A stretch of 64,000 bases of DNA from the NCBI RefSeq assembly GCF_002192695.1, contig NZ_MTLG01000081.1, positions 119,002-183,001 of the forward strand. The letters are read 5' to 3'. Position numbers and translations under genes: made by a program. The DNA comes from Achromobacter xylosoxidans. GTDB lineage: Bacteria; Pseudomonadota; Gammaproteobacteria; Burkholderiales; Burkholderiaceae_B. Below the pieces are notes generated by a model that saw nothing but the letters and a program-made list of their open reading frames with translations, ran no database searches and was not told the origin of the DNA. Each line of letters starts with the position of its first letter. The first letter of the stretch is position 1. Shown in pieces: positions 1-8,538 of the stretch.

Positions 1-103
1 CTACCTGATCGTGGTGGTGTGCCTGTTCGTGACCCTGAACCTGATCGTGGACATTCTTTATAAAGTGCTGGACCCGCGGGTGCGGCTGGAGGCCTCGGCA
101 TGA
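1..103 (+). CDS. ABC peptide transporter permease (DppB/OppB type), C-terminal end only
   Basis: Only the last 33 codons are inside the window, read in the frame starting at base 2 and ending with TGA at 101-103. They encode a hydrophobic helix (YLIVVVCLFVTLNLIVDILY) followed by a short tail with DPRVRLE, the usual end of DppB/OppB-type inner-membrane permeases. The stop overlaps the ATG of the next permease gene (ATGA), as expected for the first of two paired permeases. The rest of the protein lies to the left, so substrate preference cannot be judged. Confidence 0.85.
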   Translation, partial: YLIVVVCLFVTLNLIVDILYKVLDPRVRLEASA

Positions 104-1014
104 GCGCCGTATCGACAAACCCCACTCCCGCGCTGCGCCGCGAATCGCCGTGGCGGCGCAACCTGGCCGAGTTCATGTCGTCGAAGACGGCGGTGCTGGG
201 CCTGACCGTCGCCACGTTGCTGATCCTGGCCGCCATCCTGGCGCCCTGGATCGCGCCGCAGAATCCCTATGACCTGCTGCAGATCGACGTGCTGGACGCG
301 CGCCTGCCGCCGGGCAGCATGAACGGCCTGGACACCTTCCACTACTGGCTGGGCACCGACGGCCAGGGCCGCGACCTGCTGTCCGGCATCCTGTACGGCC
401 TGCGCATCAGCCTGATGGTGGGCGTGGGCTCGGCCGTCATCGCCGGCATCATCGGCACGCTGCTGGGCCTCTTGGCCGCCTACGCCGGCGGCAAGACCGA
501 CGCGATCATCATGCGTTTGGTCGACCTGATCCTGTCCTTCCCGTCCATCCTGGTGGCCATGATGATCCTGGCCTACCTGGGCAAGGGCGTGGGCAACGTG
601 GTGCTGACGCTGGTGATCCTGGAGTGGGCCTACTACGCCCGCACCGCGCGCGGCCAGGCCCTGGTCGAGCGCCGCCGCGAATACGTGGAAGCCGCCCGCT
701 GCCTGGACATCCCCAACTGGCGCATCATGTTGAAGCACATCCTGCCCAACTGCCTGCCGCCGCTGATCGTCATCGGCACTTTGCAGATCGCGCGCGCCAT
801 CACGCTGGAAGCCACCTTGAGCTTCCTGGGCCTGGGCGTGCCCGTAACCGAACCGTCACTGGGGCTGCTGATCTCCAACGGCTTCCAGACCATGCTGTCC
901 GGCGAATACTGGATCAGCTTCTATCCCGGCATCGCGCTCTTGGTCACCATCGTGGCCATCAACCTGGTGGGCGACCGCCTGCGCGACGTGCTGAACCCGA
1001 GGACCCACAAATGA
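100..1014 (+). CDS. ABC dipeptide/oligopeptide transporter permease (DppC/OppC type)
   Basis: 304 aa inner-membrane permease that would form the translocation path with the preceding permease. The N-terminus has the cytoplasmic leader and first helix typical of OppC_N proteins (about residues 20-50). A periplasmic loop carries the family motif HYWLGTDGQGRDLLSGILYG, followed by a BPD_transp_1 domain with the EAA-type coupling loop (EAARCLDIPNWRIMLKHILPN, near residues 197-217). Length is normal for the family. It overlaps its neighbours by 4 bp on both sides, which points to translational coupling in one operon. Confidence 0.93.
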   Translation: MSAVSTNPTPALRRESPWRRNLAEFMSSKTAVLGLTVATLLILAAILAPWIAPQNPYDLLQIDVLDARLPPGSMNGLDTFHYWLGTDGQGRDLLSGILYGLRISLMVGVGSAVIAGIIGTLLGLLAAYAGGKTDAIIMRLVDLILSFPSILVAMMILAYLGKGVGNVVLTLVILEWAYYARTARGQALVERRREYVEAARCLDIPNWRIMLKHILPNCLPPLIVIGTLQIARAITLEATLSFLGLGVPVTEPSLGLLISNGFQTMLSGEYWISFYPGIALLVTIVAINLVGDRLRDVLNPRTHK

Positions 1015-2018
1015 GCGCCGACCGCGACAACGCCGGCGCGCCGACGCTGGAGGTGCGCAACCTGCGCACCCACTTCCATACCCGCGCGGGCGTGCTGCCC
1101 GCCGTGGACGACGTTTCCTTCACGCTGGAACGCGGCAAGATCCTGGGCCTGGTCGGCGAGTCCGGCTCGGGCAAGTCCGTCACGGGCTTCTCCATCATGG
1201 GCCTGGTCGACGCCCCGGGCCGCATCGTCGGCGGCGAAGTCCTGTTCCAGGGCCGCGACCTGACCAAGCTGGCGCCGCGCGAGCTGCGCAAGCTGCAGGG
1301 CAACCGCATCGCCATGATCTTCCAGGATCCGATGATGACGCTGAACCCCGTGCTGCGGGTGGACGCGCAAATGATCGAGACCGTGCGCGCCCACAACAAG
1401 ATGAGCGCGGCCCAGGCTCGCGCCCTGTCGCGCGACACCCTGGGCATGATGGGCATTCCCAGCCCCGAGGAACGGCTGCTGGCCTACCCGCATCAGCTGT
1501 CCGGCGGCATGCGCCAGCGCGTGGCCATCGCGATTGCCATGCTGCACCGGCCCGACCTGATCATCGCCGACGAACCCACCACCGCGCTGGACGTCACCAT
1601 CCAGGCGCAGATCCTGTCCGAAGTGCAGAAGCTCGCACAGCAGCACGGCACCAGCCTGATCTGGATCACCCACGACCTGTCGGTGGTGGCCGGCCTGGCC
1701 GACGACGTGGCGGTGATGTACGCCGGCCGCATCGTCGAACACGGCACCGTCGACGACGTGCTGGACCGTCCGCAGCATCCCTACACCGTGGGCCTGATCG
1801 ACAGCCTGCCCAGCAACAACCGGCGCGGCCAGCGCCTGCGCCAGATTCCCGGCATGACGCCCAACCTGCTCAACCTGCCCGCGGGCTGTGCCTTCGCGGC
1901 GCGCTGCTCGCGCGCCACCGCCGCCTGCGGCCAGCAGCCCGGCATCACCCAGGCCCTGCCCGAACACAAAGTGCGCTGCTTCCACCCCACGATCCAGACC
2001 AGCGAGGTAATGGCATGA
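1011..2018 (+). CDS. ABC peptide transporter ATP-binding protein (DppD/OppD type)
   Basis: 335 aa cytoplasmic ATPase. Walker A is GESGSGKS at residues 49-56, the ABC signature is LSGGMRQRV, Walker B is [12 protein letters not shown], and the H-loop histidine lies in [11 protein letters not shown]-terminal oligopeptide/dipeptide-transporter extension has cysteines ([16 protein letters not shown]) that may hold a metal cluster as in other OppD/DppD proteins. The frame is open back to 624, but ATG 1011 overlaps the upstream stop (ATGA) and matches the family N-terminus, so the longer start is rejected. It overlaps the next ATPase gene by 4 bp. Confidence 0.93.
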   Translation: MSADRDNAGAPTLEVRNLRTHFHTRAGVLPAVDDVSFTLERGKILGLVGESGSGKSVTGFSIMGLVDAPGRIVGGEVLFQGRDLTKLAPRELRKLQGNRIAMIFQDPMMTLNPVLRVDAQMIETVRAHNKMSAAQARALSRDTLGMMGIPSPEERLLAYPHQLSGGMRQRVAIAIAMLHRPDLIIADEPTTALDVTIQAQILSEVQKLAQQHGTSLIWITHDLSVVAGLADDVAVMYAGRIVEHGTVDDVLDRPQHPYTVGLIDSLPSNNRRGQRLRQIPGMTPNLLNLPAGCAFAARCSRATAACGQQPGITQALPEHKVRCFHPTIQTSEVMA

Positions 2019-3028
2019 GCGCGACCGCCCCTACCCCGCTGATTGATCTCAGCCAAGTCAGCAAGCGTTTCGGCGAACGCCCCACCGGCCCCGCGACGCG
2101 CGCCATGCAGCGCCTGGGCCTGTCCAAGCCGCCCGCCGTGACCCGCGCCGTCGACAACGTCGACCTGATCGTCAACCCCGGCGAAGTGGTCGGCCTGGTC
2201 GGCGAATCCGGCTGCGGCAAGTCCACGCTGGGCCGCATCGCAGCCGGCCTGCTCACGCCCTCCGGCGGCGAGATCCGCATCAATGGCGTGCGCCCGGCCG
2301 ACATGAACTCGGCCCAGGCCCATGCCGCGCGCCTGCAAGTGCAGATGATCTTCCAGGACCCCTACGCCAGCCTCAACCCGCGCTTGCGCGTGGACGAGAT
2401 CGTGGGCGAAGCGGCCCGCATCCACGGCCTGGTCGGCAACGGCGACTTCGACGACTACGTCAGCGCCCAGCTGGAACGCGCCGGCCTGGACCCGGCCCTG
2501 CGCCAGCGCTATCCGCACCAGTTCAGCGGCGGCCAGCGCCAGCGCATCGGCATCGCCCGCGCCCTGGCCGTGCAGCCCACCATGCTGGTGTGCGACGAGG
2601 CCGTGGCCGCGCTGGACGTGTCGATCCAGGCGCAGATCCTGAACCTTTTCATGGACCTGCGAGAAGACCTGGGATTGACCTATCTCTTCATCAGCCATGA
2701 CCTGGGCGTGGTCGAGCACCTGTCCGACCGCGTCGTCATCATGTACCTGGGCCGCGTGGTGGAAACGGCCACGGTGGAAGAAGTCTTCCGCCACCCCAAC
2801 CACCCGTACACGCAAGCCCTGCTGGCCGAGATTCCCAGCCTGAAGTCGCGCCACAAGACCTTTACCGCGATCAAGGGCGAGATCCCCAGCCCGCTGAATC
2901 CGCCCGGCGGCTGCCATTTCCATCCGCGCTGCCCGCATGCGATGCCGCGCTGCAAGACCGAGGTTCCCACCTTGAAGGGAATCGCCATCAACCACCTGAG
3001 CGCCTGTCACCTGAACGACATGGCGTGA
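2015..3028 (+). CDS. ABC peptide transporter ATP-binding protein (DppF/OppF type)
   Basis: 337 aa second ATPase, expected to form a heterodimer with the preceding one. Walker A is GESGCGKS at residues 63-70, the signature is FSGGQRQRIGIARAL, Walker B is MLVCDEAVAALD, the H-loop is FISHDLGVVEHL, and the C-terminal extension is cysteine-rich (GGCHFHPRCPHAMPRC). Residues 20-45 form an insertion between strand 1 and Walker A, common in DppF-type proteins that couple to two-ATPase importers. ATG 2015 overlaps the upstream TGA. Confidence 0.93.
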   Translation: MSATAPTPLIDLSQVSKRFGERPTGPATRAMQRLGLSKPPAVTRAVDNVDLIVNPGEVVGLVGESGCGKSTLGRIAAGLLTPSGGEIRINGVRPADMNSAQAHAARLQVQMIFQDPYASLNPRLRVDEIVGEAARIHGLVGNGDFDDYVSAQLERAGLDPALRQRYPHQFSGGQRQRIGIARALAVQPTMLVCDEAVAALDVSIQAQILNLFMDLREDLGLTYLFISHDLGVVEHLSDRVVIMYLGRVVETATVEEVFRHPNHPYTQALLAEIPSLKSRHKTFTAIKGEIPSPLNPPGGCHFHPRCPHAMPRCKTEVPTLKGIAINHLSACHLNDMA

Positions 3029-3093
3029 CCACGGCCGCCGCGCCGCGGCTCCCGAATTAACCGCCAGTTCCCCCTATACCAAGGACCCCGAAC

Positions 3094-4665
3094 ATGAAAC
3101 GCCTGATTCTCACTACCCTGACCGCCGCCATCCTCGGCGCTTCCGCCGCAGCAAGCGCCGACGACCTGTCCATCGGCTTCGCCGACCCGCTGTCGTCCCT
3201 GGACCCGCAACTGAACAACCACGCCGGCGACCGCTCGGTGGCCCTGCACTTCTGGGACCTGCTGATCGAGAACAAGTGGAACAAGCTGCAGCCCGGCCTG
3301 GCCGTCAGCTGGAAGCCGCTGGACGACAAGACCTGGGAATTCAAGCTGCGCGAAGGCGTCAAGTGGCAGGACGGCACGCCCTTCACCGCCGACGACCTGA
3401 TCTACTCCTACACCCGCGCGCGCGCCGTGCCCGGCAGCGTGGCCACCTATGCCGGCTACCTGCGCACCATCGACACGATGACCGCCAAGGATCCGCTGAC
3501 GCTCATCGTCAAGACCAAGGCCCCCAACCCCGACCTGCCACTGAACCTGGCCTCGGTGCACGTGGTCAGCAAGCACGTCGGTGAAAAGTCCACCACCGAA
3601 GACTACAACTCGGGCAAGGCCATGGTCGGCACCGGCCCCTACAAGTTCGTGTCGTACACCCCCGGCGACCGCGTCATCATGGAACGCAACGACGGCTACT
3701 GGGGCGACAAGCAGATCTGGGACAAGGTCAACTACCGCTACATCAACAACGCCGCCGCCCGCACCGCCGCGCTCCTGGCCGGCGACGTGGACGTGATCGA
3801 CAAGGTCTCGGTGTCCGACCTGGCCAAGCTGCAAAAGGCCGCCAACGTCTCGGTCTACCCCTACGACGGCCTGCGCGTCATGCTGCTGCAGCCCAGCTTC
3901 AACCCCGCGCCCAACCAGTACATCACCGACAACAACGGCAAGCCGCTGGACAAGAACCCGCTGCTGGACGTGCGCGTGCGCCAGGCCCTGAACCTGGCCA
4001 TCAACCGCAAGGCCATCGCCGACCGCATCCTGCAAGGCGCCGCCACCGAAGCCAACCAGTGGATGCCCAAGGGCACCATCGGCTACAACCCCGACGTCAA
4101 GGACATCCCCAACGACGTCGCCCAAGCCAAGAAGCTGCTGGCCGAAGCCGGCTACCCGGACGGCTTCAAGCTGACCATGCACGTGCCCAACGACCGCTAC
4201 CCGCAAGGCCCGGAAACCGCCCAGGCCGTGGCGCAGTTCTGGACCCGCGCCGGCGTCAAGACCCAGGTGGAAGTCGTGCCATGGGCCGTGTACTCGGGCC
4301 GCGCCAACAAGAACGAATTCGCGGTCAGCATGCTGGCCTGGGGCAACGGCACCGGCGAAGGCAGCTACGCGCTGGTCAACATCCTGGCCACCGCCGACGC
4401 CAAGAAGGGCCTGGGCGCGTCCAACTGGGGCCGCTACAGCAACCCCAAGGTCGACGCCGCGCTGGAACAATCCACCTCGGAATTCGACGTGGCCAAGCGT
4501 GAAGCCATCCTGCGCGACTCCGTCAAGATCGTGTACGACGACGTCGGCATCATCCCGCTGTTCCACTACAAGAACATCTGGGCCACCAAGAAGGGCCTGA
4601 AGGTCACCCCCATGACCAGCGACCGCACGGCCGCCATGATGGTGACGAAAGAATCGGGCAAGTAA
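3094..4665 (+). CDS. Periplasmic substrate-binding protein of the peptide ABC transporter (SBP_bac_5)
   Basis: 523 aa. A clear Sec signal peptide ends near ASA-DD (residues 22-23), and a family-5 extracellular solute-binding domain follows (motifs WEFKLREGVKWQDGTPFTAD, GTGPYKF, VRQALNLAINR). It should deliver peptides or a similar oligomeric ligand to the permeases encoded just upstream. It follows the second ATPase gene by 65 bp with an AAGGA-type ribosome site and precedes the hydrolase gene by 3 bp. In many Dpp loci the binding protein comes first; here it is fifth. The ligand cannot be read from sequence. Confidence 0.92.
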   Translation: MKRLILTTLTAAILGASAAASADDLSIGFADPLSSLDPQLNNHAGDRSVALHFWDLLIENKWNKLQPGLAVSWKPLDDKTWEFKLREGVKWQDGTPFTADDLIYSYTRARAVPGSVATYAGYLRTIDTMTAKDPLTLIVKTKAPNPDLPLNLASVHVVSKHVGEKSTTEDYNSGKAMVGTGPYKFVSYTPGDRVIMERNDGYWGDKQIWDKVNYRYINNAAARTAALLAGDVDVIDKVSVSDLAKLQKAANVSVYPYDGLRVMLLQPSFNPAPNQYITDNNGKPLDKNPLLDVRVRQALNLAINRKAIADRILQGAATEANQWMPKGTIGYNPDVKDIPNDVAQAKKLLAEAGYPDGFKLTMHVPNDRYPQGPETAQAVAQFWTRAGVKTQVEVVPWAVYSGRANKNEFAVSMLAWGNGTGEGSYALVNILATADAKKGLGASNWGRYSNPKVDAALEQSTSEFDVAKREAILRDSVKIVYDDVGIIPLFHYKNIWATKKGLKVTPMTSDRTAAMMVTKESGK

Positions 4666-4668
4666 GCC

Positions 4669-5964
4669 ATGACGCCCACCCTAACCATCACCCCGGCCGT
4701 CGACCTGATTGACGTGCCGCGCCAGATCCGGGTCGAACACGTCGCGCCCGGCCAGACGGTGGAGATCACCGCCCTGACCCGCCGCAACGGCGTGCTCTGG
4801 CAAAGCCAGGCCGCCTTCGTGGCGGGCGCGGACGGCACGGTGGACCTGGGCCGCGATGCCCCAGTGTCCGGCGACTACGCCGGCGTGGCGCCCATGGGCC
4901 TGGTCTGGTCGCAGTCCCCCGTGGACTCGTCCAGCCGCGAACACTTCAACCACCCGGTGACCGATGCCCTGGTCACCGACGTGGTGGCGCGCGCCGCCGG
5001 CGCGCAGGCCCAGGCCAGCTTCACCCAGCGCCTGGCGGCTGACGGCGTCACCCGCCAGGACGTGCGCGAGGAAGGCCTGGTCGGCACGCTGTACCTGCCG
5101 CCCGGCCCCGGCCCGTTCCCGGCCGTCATGATCCTGAACGGCTCGGGCGGCGGCATCAACGAACCGCGCGCGGCGCTGTATGCGTCCCGTGGCTACGCCG
5201 CCTTCGCGCTGGCCTACTTCAAGGCGCCGGGCCTGTCGGACTACATCTCCAACACCCCGCTGGAATACTTCCAGACCGGCCTGCGCTGGCTGCGCAAGAA
5301 GGTCAGCCCCAAGCACGACTTCGTCGCCATCAGCGGCCAGTCGCGCGGCGGCGAACTGGTGCTGCTGCTGGGCGCTACCTTCCCCGAGGAAGTCTCGGCC
5401 GTGGTCGCCTACGTGCCCGGCGCCGTGGTCCACAGCGGCCAGAATGCCTGCGATCCCAAGATCGGCCGCGAAGGCCCCACGTGGCTGTTGGGCGGCAAGC
5501 CCATCCCCCACGTCTGGGAAAACAACCGCACCGCCACCTGGGCGCCCTTCGACGAAGGCCCCTCCCCGCACCGCCACGAGAAAGCCATCCTCACCGCCCT
5601 GCAAGACCCCGATGCCGTGGCCCGCGCCCGCATCAAGGTCGAAGACATCCAGGGCCCCGTCATGCTGCTGTCCGGCACCGACGACGGCTCCTGGCCGTCC
5701 AGCATCTATTCCAAGATGGTGCAGGACAAGCTGGCCGAGGTGAACCATCCCTATCCGGTCGAGTGGCTGGACTACGAGAACGGCGGGCACTCCATCCTGT
5801 TCCCCTACGTGCCCACCACCCAGCTCGTCTACGCCCACCCCGTGTCCGGCAAGATCAGCACCAGCGGCGGCAACCCCAAGGACAACGCCCGCGCCGACCA
5901 GGAATCCTGGGAAGGCGTGAAGCAGTTCCTGGACGCCGCTGTCGCAGCGCGCGCCACCAAGTAA
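4669..5964 (+). CDS. BAAT/acyl-CoA thioester hydrolase-like alpha/beta hydrolase
   Basis: 431 aa without an obvious signal peptide. The N-terminal half (about 15-130) resembles the beta-sandwich acyl-CoA thioester hydrolase/BAAT N-terminal domain. The C-terminal half is a BAAT_C-type alpha/beta hydrolase with nucleophile elbow GQSRGG (Ser225), acid in GTDDGSW (Asp338 or Asp339) and His374 in NGGHSILFPY. Eukaryotic homologues cleave acyl-CoA or transfer the acyl group to an amino acid, often with Cys as nucleophile; here it is Ser. Being 3 bp after a peptide-transporter binding protein suggests processing of an imported amide or ester conjugate. That role is inference. Confidence 0.8.
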   Translation: MTPTLTITPAVDLIDVPRQIRVEHVAPGQTVEITALTRRNGVLWQSQAAFVAGADGTVDLGRDAPVSGDYAGVAPMGLVWSQSPVDSSSREHFNHPVTDALVTDVVARAAGAQAQASFTQRLAADGVTRQDVREEGLVGTLYLPPGPGPFPAVMILNGSGGGINEPRAALYASRGYAAFALAYFKAPGLSDYISNTPLEYFQTGLRWLRKKVSPKHDFVAISGQSRGGELVLLLGATFPEEVSAVVAYVPGAVVHSGQNACDPKIGREGPTWLLGGKPIPHVWENNRTATWAPFDEGPSPHRHEKAILTALQDPDAVARARIKVEDIQGPVMLLSGTDDGSWPSSIYSKMVQDKLAEVNHPYPVEWLDYENGGHSILFPYVPTTQLVYAHPVSGKISTSGGNPKDNARADQESWEGVKQFLDAAVAARATK

Positions 5965-5982
5965 AGCATCAAGGAGATCCGC

Positions 5983-7152
5983 ATGGCTGAACCCATCGTC
6001 TACAACGTCACGGACGACCTCGTCGACCGCCTGATCGGCCTGGCCCCGGGCGCCAAGACCTACGAAGTGCGCCACTTCCGCGAGAAGGTCGCCGCCGCCA
6101 CCCAAGGCAGCTACGACGCCCTGTTCGACCCCGCGCTGCCCGGCCTGTCCCTGGCCGAGCGCCTGCTGGTCGCGCTGTACGCCACCCGCATCACCCCGTC
6201 GCCGCTGCTGGCCGCGCACTACCGCACCCGCCTGACCGACGCCGGCGCCACCCCGGCCGACATCGTCGTCGCCGAATCCGGCAAGCCGTCAGACGCCGCT
6301 ACCCCGCGCCTGGCCGCCATCCTGGAATTCACGCGCAAGCTGATCGAGAAGCCCGTCGAGGGCGACGAAGCCGCGCTGAAGACCCTGCCCGCCGCCGGCG
6401 TCTCCACGCCCGCCGTGGTCACGCTGTCCCAGCTCGTCGCCTTCCTGTCCTACCAGGTCCGCCTCGTCGCCGGCCTGGAAGCCATGAAGGCCCTGGAAGG
6501 CCTGCCCGAGCGCGCCGCAGGCACCCCGCCCGCGCCCTTCCCCGCCAACACCGCCGCCACCGCGCCCGGCGCGGTGATCAAGGCCCATGGTTTCACCAAC
6601 GAGTCGCTGGAATGGAAGGCCTGGCTGGACGTGGTCAACGTCGAAACCGCCACGCCCGAACAGGTCGCCGTCCTGGAAGAAAGTCACCCCAAGGCCAAGG
6701 TCTCGGACTACTACCTGTTCCTGGTGCATCAGCCTGAAATCCTACGCCAGCGCTCGACGGCGTTCAACGCCATCATGTACGCGCCGGGTGGACTGTCGCG
6801 GGCAGAACGCGAACTGGGTTCGACCTACGTGTCGCGTATCAACGGCTGCGTGTACTGCGCGTCCGTGCATGCCCAGCGTTTCGAACAGCTGGCCAAGCGC
6901 AACGAGGTCATCGCGCAGGTGTTCGAGGATCCCGCCACCGCTGGCACCACGGCGCGAGAACTGGCCATCGGCAAGTTCTCGATCCAGATCACCGAAGCGC
7001 CTGCCGCGGTGAACGCCGACAGCATCCAGGCCCTGAAGGATGCGGGCTTGAACGAAGGCGAGATCCTGGACCTGCTGCATTCGGATGCGATCTTCGCCTG
7101 GGCGAATCGCTTGATGCTGAACCTGGGCGAGCCGGTTTTCCCGCAGGCTTGA
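5983..7152 (+). CDS. Double CMD/alkylhydroperoxidase-like protein (Avi_7170- and Avi_7169-like halves fused)
   Basis: 389 aa starting at ATG 5983 behind AAGGAG. Residues 1-190 look like the CMD family first named after Avi_7170. Residues about 200-389 look like the peroxidase-related Avi_7169 family, with the redox motif CVYC (Cys289/Cys292) followed by SVHAQRF. The N-terminal half has no CxxC, so only the second half has the AhpD-type thiol pair. In rhizobial genomes, from memory, these are two adjacent genes; here they form one polypeptide. It ends the peptide-transporter operon, so a redox or decarboxylation step on the imported compound is plausible but unproven. Confidence 0.8.
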   Translation: MAEPIVYNVTDDLVDRLIGLAPGAKTYEVRHFREKVAAATQGSYDALFDPALPGLSLAERLLVALYATRITPSPLLAAHYRTRLTDAGATPADIVVAESGKPSDAATPRLAAILEFTRKLIEKPVEGDEAALKTLPAAGVSTPAVVTLSQLVAFLSYQVRLVAGLEAMKALEGLPERAAGTPPAPFPANTAATAPGAVIKAHGFTNESLEWKAWLDVVNVETATPEQVAVLEESHPKAKVSDYYLFLVHQPEILRQRSTAFNAIMYAPGGLSRAERELGSTYVSRINGCVYCASVHAQRFEQLAKRNEVIAQVFEDPATAGTTARELAIGKFSIQITEAPAAVNADSIQALKDAGLNEGEILDLLHSDAIFAWANRLMLNLGEPVFPQA

Positions 7153-7159
7153 TCCTGCG

Positions 7160-7230
7160 GCGTCCGGCCGCTAGCGTGCCGGACGCTTTGCCTGAAGCTT
7201 GTCATCGCCGACGCTGGTCGGCGATGACAA
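7160..7230. terminator. Two strong hairpins between convergent genes, likely bidirectional terminator
   Basis: Two perfect inverted repeats lie in the 87-bp gap between convergent genes. The first has 9-bp arms at 7160-7168 and 7178-7186 and is followed by TTTG. The second has 14-bp arms at 7199-7212 and 7217-7230 with a GCTG loop. Neither has a long U-tract, so termination efficiency is uncertain, but the position and perfect pairing support a transcription barrier for both strands. Confidence 0.6.
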
Positions 7231-7239
7231 CCCGCCCTA

Positions 7240-7869
7240 TCAACGCTGCCAGGGCAGCAGCTTGACGCCCGCAACGCCAAACACCACGGCCACCGTCCCT
7301 TCGATCCAACGCCGCAGCCTGGCGTACAGCGCAATCATTGGCGCGGTCGAGAACGCGATGGCATAGCCGCCGAACACCATCACGCCGAGCAACGCACAAC
7401 CGCCGATGATCGCGGGCAAGGTGCCATCCGACGCGCTCTCCCCCAGCCCCAGCGACATGATCGCCAACCAGGCCAGCACCGCCTTGGGGTTGCCGATATG
7501 CATCAGCACGCCCTGGCGGTACAGCACCCGATAGCGCGGCGTCACACGGCCCGTTTCCACGTTCACAAAGGCCGCGCCCGGCCGCAGCGCCGACCTGCCG
7601 GTGCGGAACGCCAGATAGAGCAGATAGACTCCCCCCACCACCTTGATGACGAATAGCGCCTGGGCCGAAGCCGCCAGCACGGCGGAAATCCCGGTCGCCG
7701 CCAGCGTCGCCCAAAACAACGAGCCCGTAATGACGCCCGCCGCCAACGCCAGGGCCGGCACACGGCCGTCACGCATCGCCGTTGCCATGATCGCCATATT
7801 GCTGGGTCCGGGGCTGGCCGTGGCAATCAGATAAGTGCCGTACACAAGAGCAAGCTGACTCACGAGCAT
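7240..7869 (-). CDS. LysE/RhtB family amino-acid exporter
   Basis: 209 aa integral membrane protein with about six hydrophobic segments and the family N-terminal signature (YLIATASPGPSNMAIMATAM). Such proteins export amino acids or small metabolites across the inner membrane. ATG 7869 is chosen because it has a GGAG site upstream and gives the usual family length; the frame stays open further upstream to 8049 but that part is unlike the family. It lies 34 bp downstream of the VOC gene on the same strand and probably shares its transcript. Confidence 0.88.
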   Translation of the reverse strand: MLVSQLALVYGTYLIATASPGPSNMAIMATAMRDGRVPALALAAGVITGSLFWATLAATGISAVLAASAQALFVIKVVGGVYLLYLAFRTGRSALRPGAAFVNVETGRVTPRYRVLYRQGVLMHIGNPKAVLAWLAIMSLGLGESASDGTLPAIIGGCALLGVMVFGGYAIAFSTAPMIALYARLRRWIEGTVAVVFGVAGVKLLPWQR

Positions 7870-7903
7870 TTGCGTTTCTCCAGGGATGTCGGGCCTCTTC
7901 GCC

Positions 7904-8308
7904 TTACAGCGGAAGGTCTCCGCGATGAACGATGTGGACCTTGTTGCCGTCAGGATCGCGCAGATACGCGCCAAAGTAGCCGTCGCCATAATGAGGACGT
8001 ACCCCCGGCGCCCCTTCGTCCGTCCCGCCCTGCGCAAGCCCGCCCGCATGGGCCAGGCTCACGGCTTCCTGCGTAGGAGCCAGGAAAGCGACCATGCTGC
8101 CATTGCCCACCGTCGCCGGCTCGCCATCGTAGGGCATGTAGACGTAGAAGCGCGGCAGCAGCGCCTGACCGGTCACCCAGCAAAGCGCCAAGGGCCCGCC
8201 ATCCGGCGTGACAATACGACGCTTCAACCCGAGCGGAAGCAGCACCGCGTCATAAAAACGGCCCGCGCGTTCAAGATCACGCGTCCCGACAGTGATATGG
8301 CTGAACAT
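7904..8308 (-). CDS. VOC (glyoxalase/bleomycin-resistance) family protein
   Basis: 134 aa. The start MFSHITVGTRDLERAGRFYD and the end YFGAYLRDPDGNKVHIVHRG are the paired beta-alpha-beta-beta-beta modules of the vicinal-oxygen-chelate fold. The first-module histidine (His4) and late acidic or histidine positions could hold a metal, but one ligand is not obvious, so the reaction cannot be assigned. ATG 8308 has GGGAG eight bases upstream; the longer frame to 8428 lacks VOC similarity. It is divergent from the methyltransferase gene. Confidence 0.85.
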   Translation of the reverse strand: MFSHITVGTRDLERAGRFYDAVLLPLGLKRRIVTPDGGPLALCWVTGQALLPRFYVYMPYDGEPATVGNGSMVAFLAPTQEAVSLAHAGGLAQGGTDEGAPGVRPHYGDGYFGAYLRDPDGNKVHIVHRGDLPL

Positions 8309-8501
8309 TTGACGACTCTCCCTGCGCCCGCCCTGAGGGTCAGGCGCTTTCAGAAATGCATGACATGCCTCAATCGCATCGGGCATGTTACTCGCATGCC
8401 AGATAACCTGGATCGCAAAATACTGCACAGTCCAGGGCCGGTTTTCCCGGTTCGCCAGCGTCGGCGGCGTTTTCGTTAAACTGACGCTTTCCGCCTACTC
8501 G

Positions 8502-8526
8502 TGCGCCCCGCCCATCGCGGGGCGCA
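8502..8526 (+). promoter_or_regulatory. Perfect 10-bp GC hairpin just upstream of the methyltransferase start
   Basis: Arms at 8502-8511 and 8517-8526 (TGCGCCCCGC and its exact complement) enclose a 5-base loop. The hairpin ends 12 bases before ATG 8539, where a ribosome-binding site would normally lie, and no good Shine-Dalgarno is visible. It could limit or structure translation initiation. There is no U-tract, so a terminator is less likely. Seen in sequence; function inferred. Confidence 0.45.
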
Positions 8527-8538
8527 TTGCCTTACCCC

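Noticed and set aside
624..1010. N-terminal extension of the DppD-type ATPase
   Set aside because: The extension is out-of-frame translation of the permease gene; ATG 1011 overlaps the stop of the previous gene and matches the family.
921..6219. Long antisense open frames (for example 921-1985, 3007-4566 and 4681-6219 on the minus strand)
   Set aside because: They lie opposite clearly coding genes, are rich in Gly, Ala, Arg, His and Gln runs typical of frame shadows in GC-rich DNA, and show no domains.
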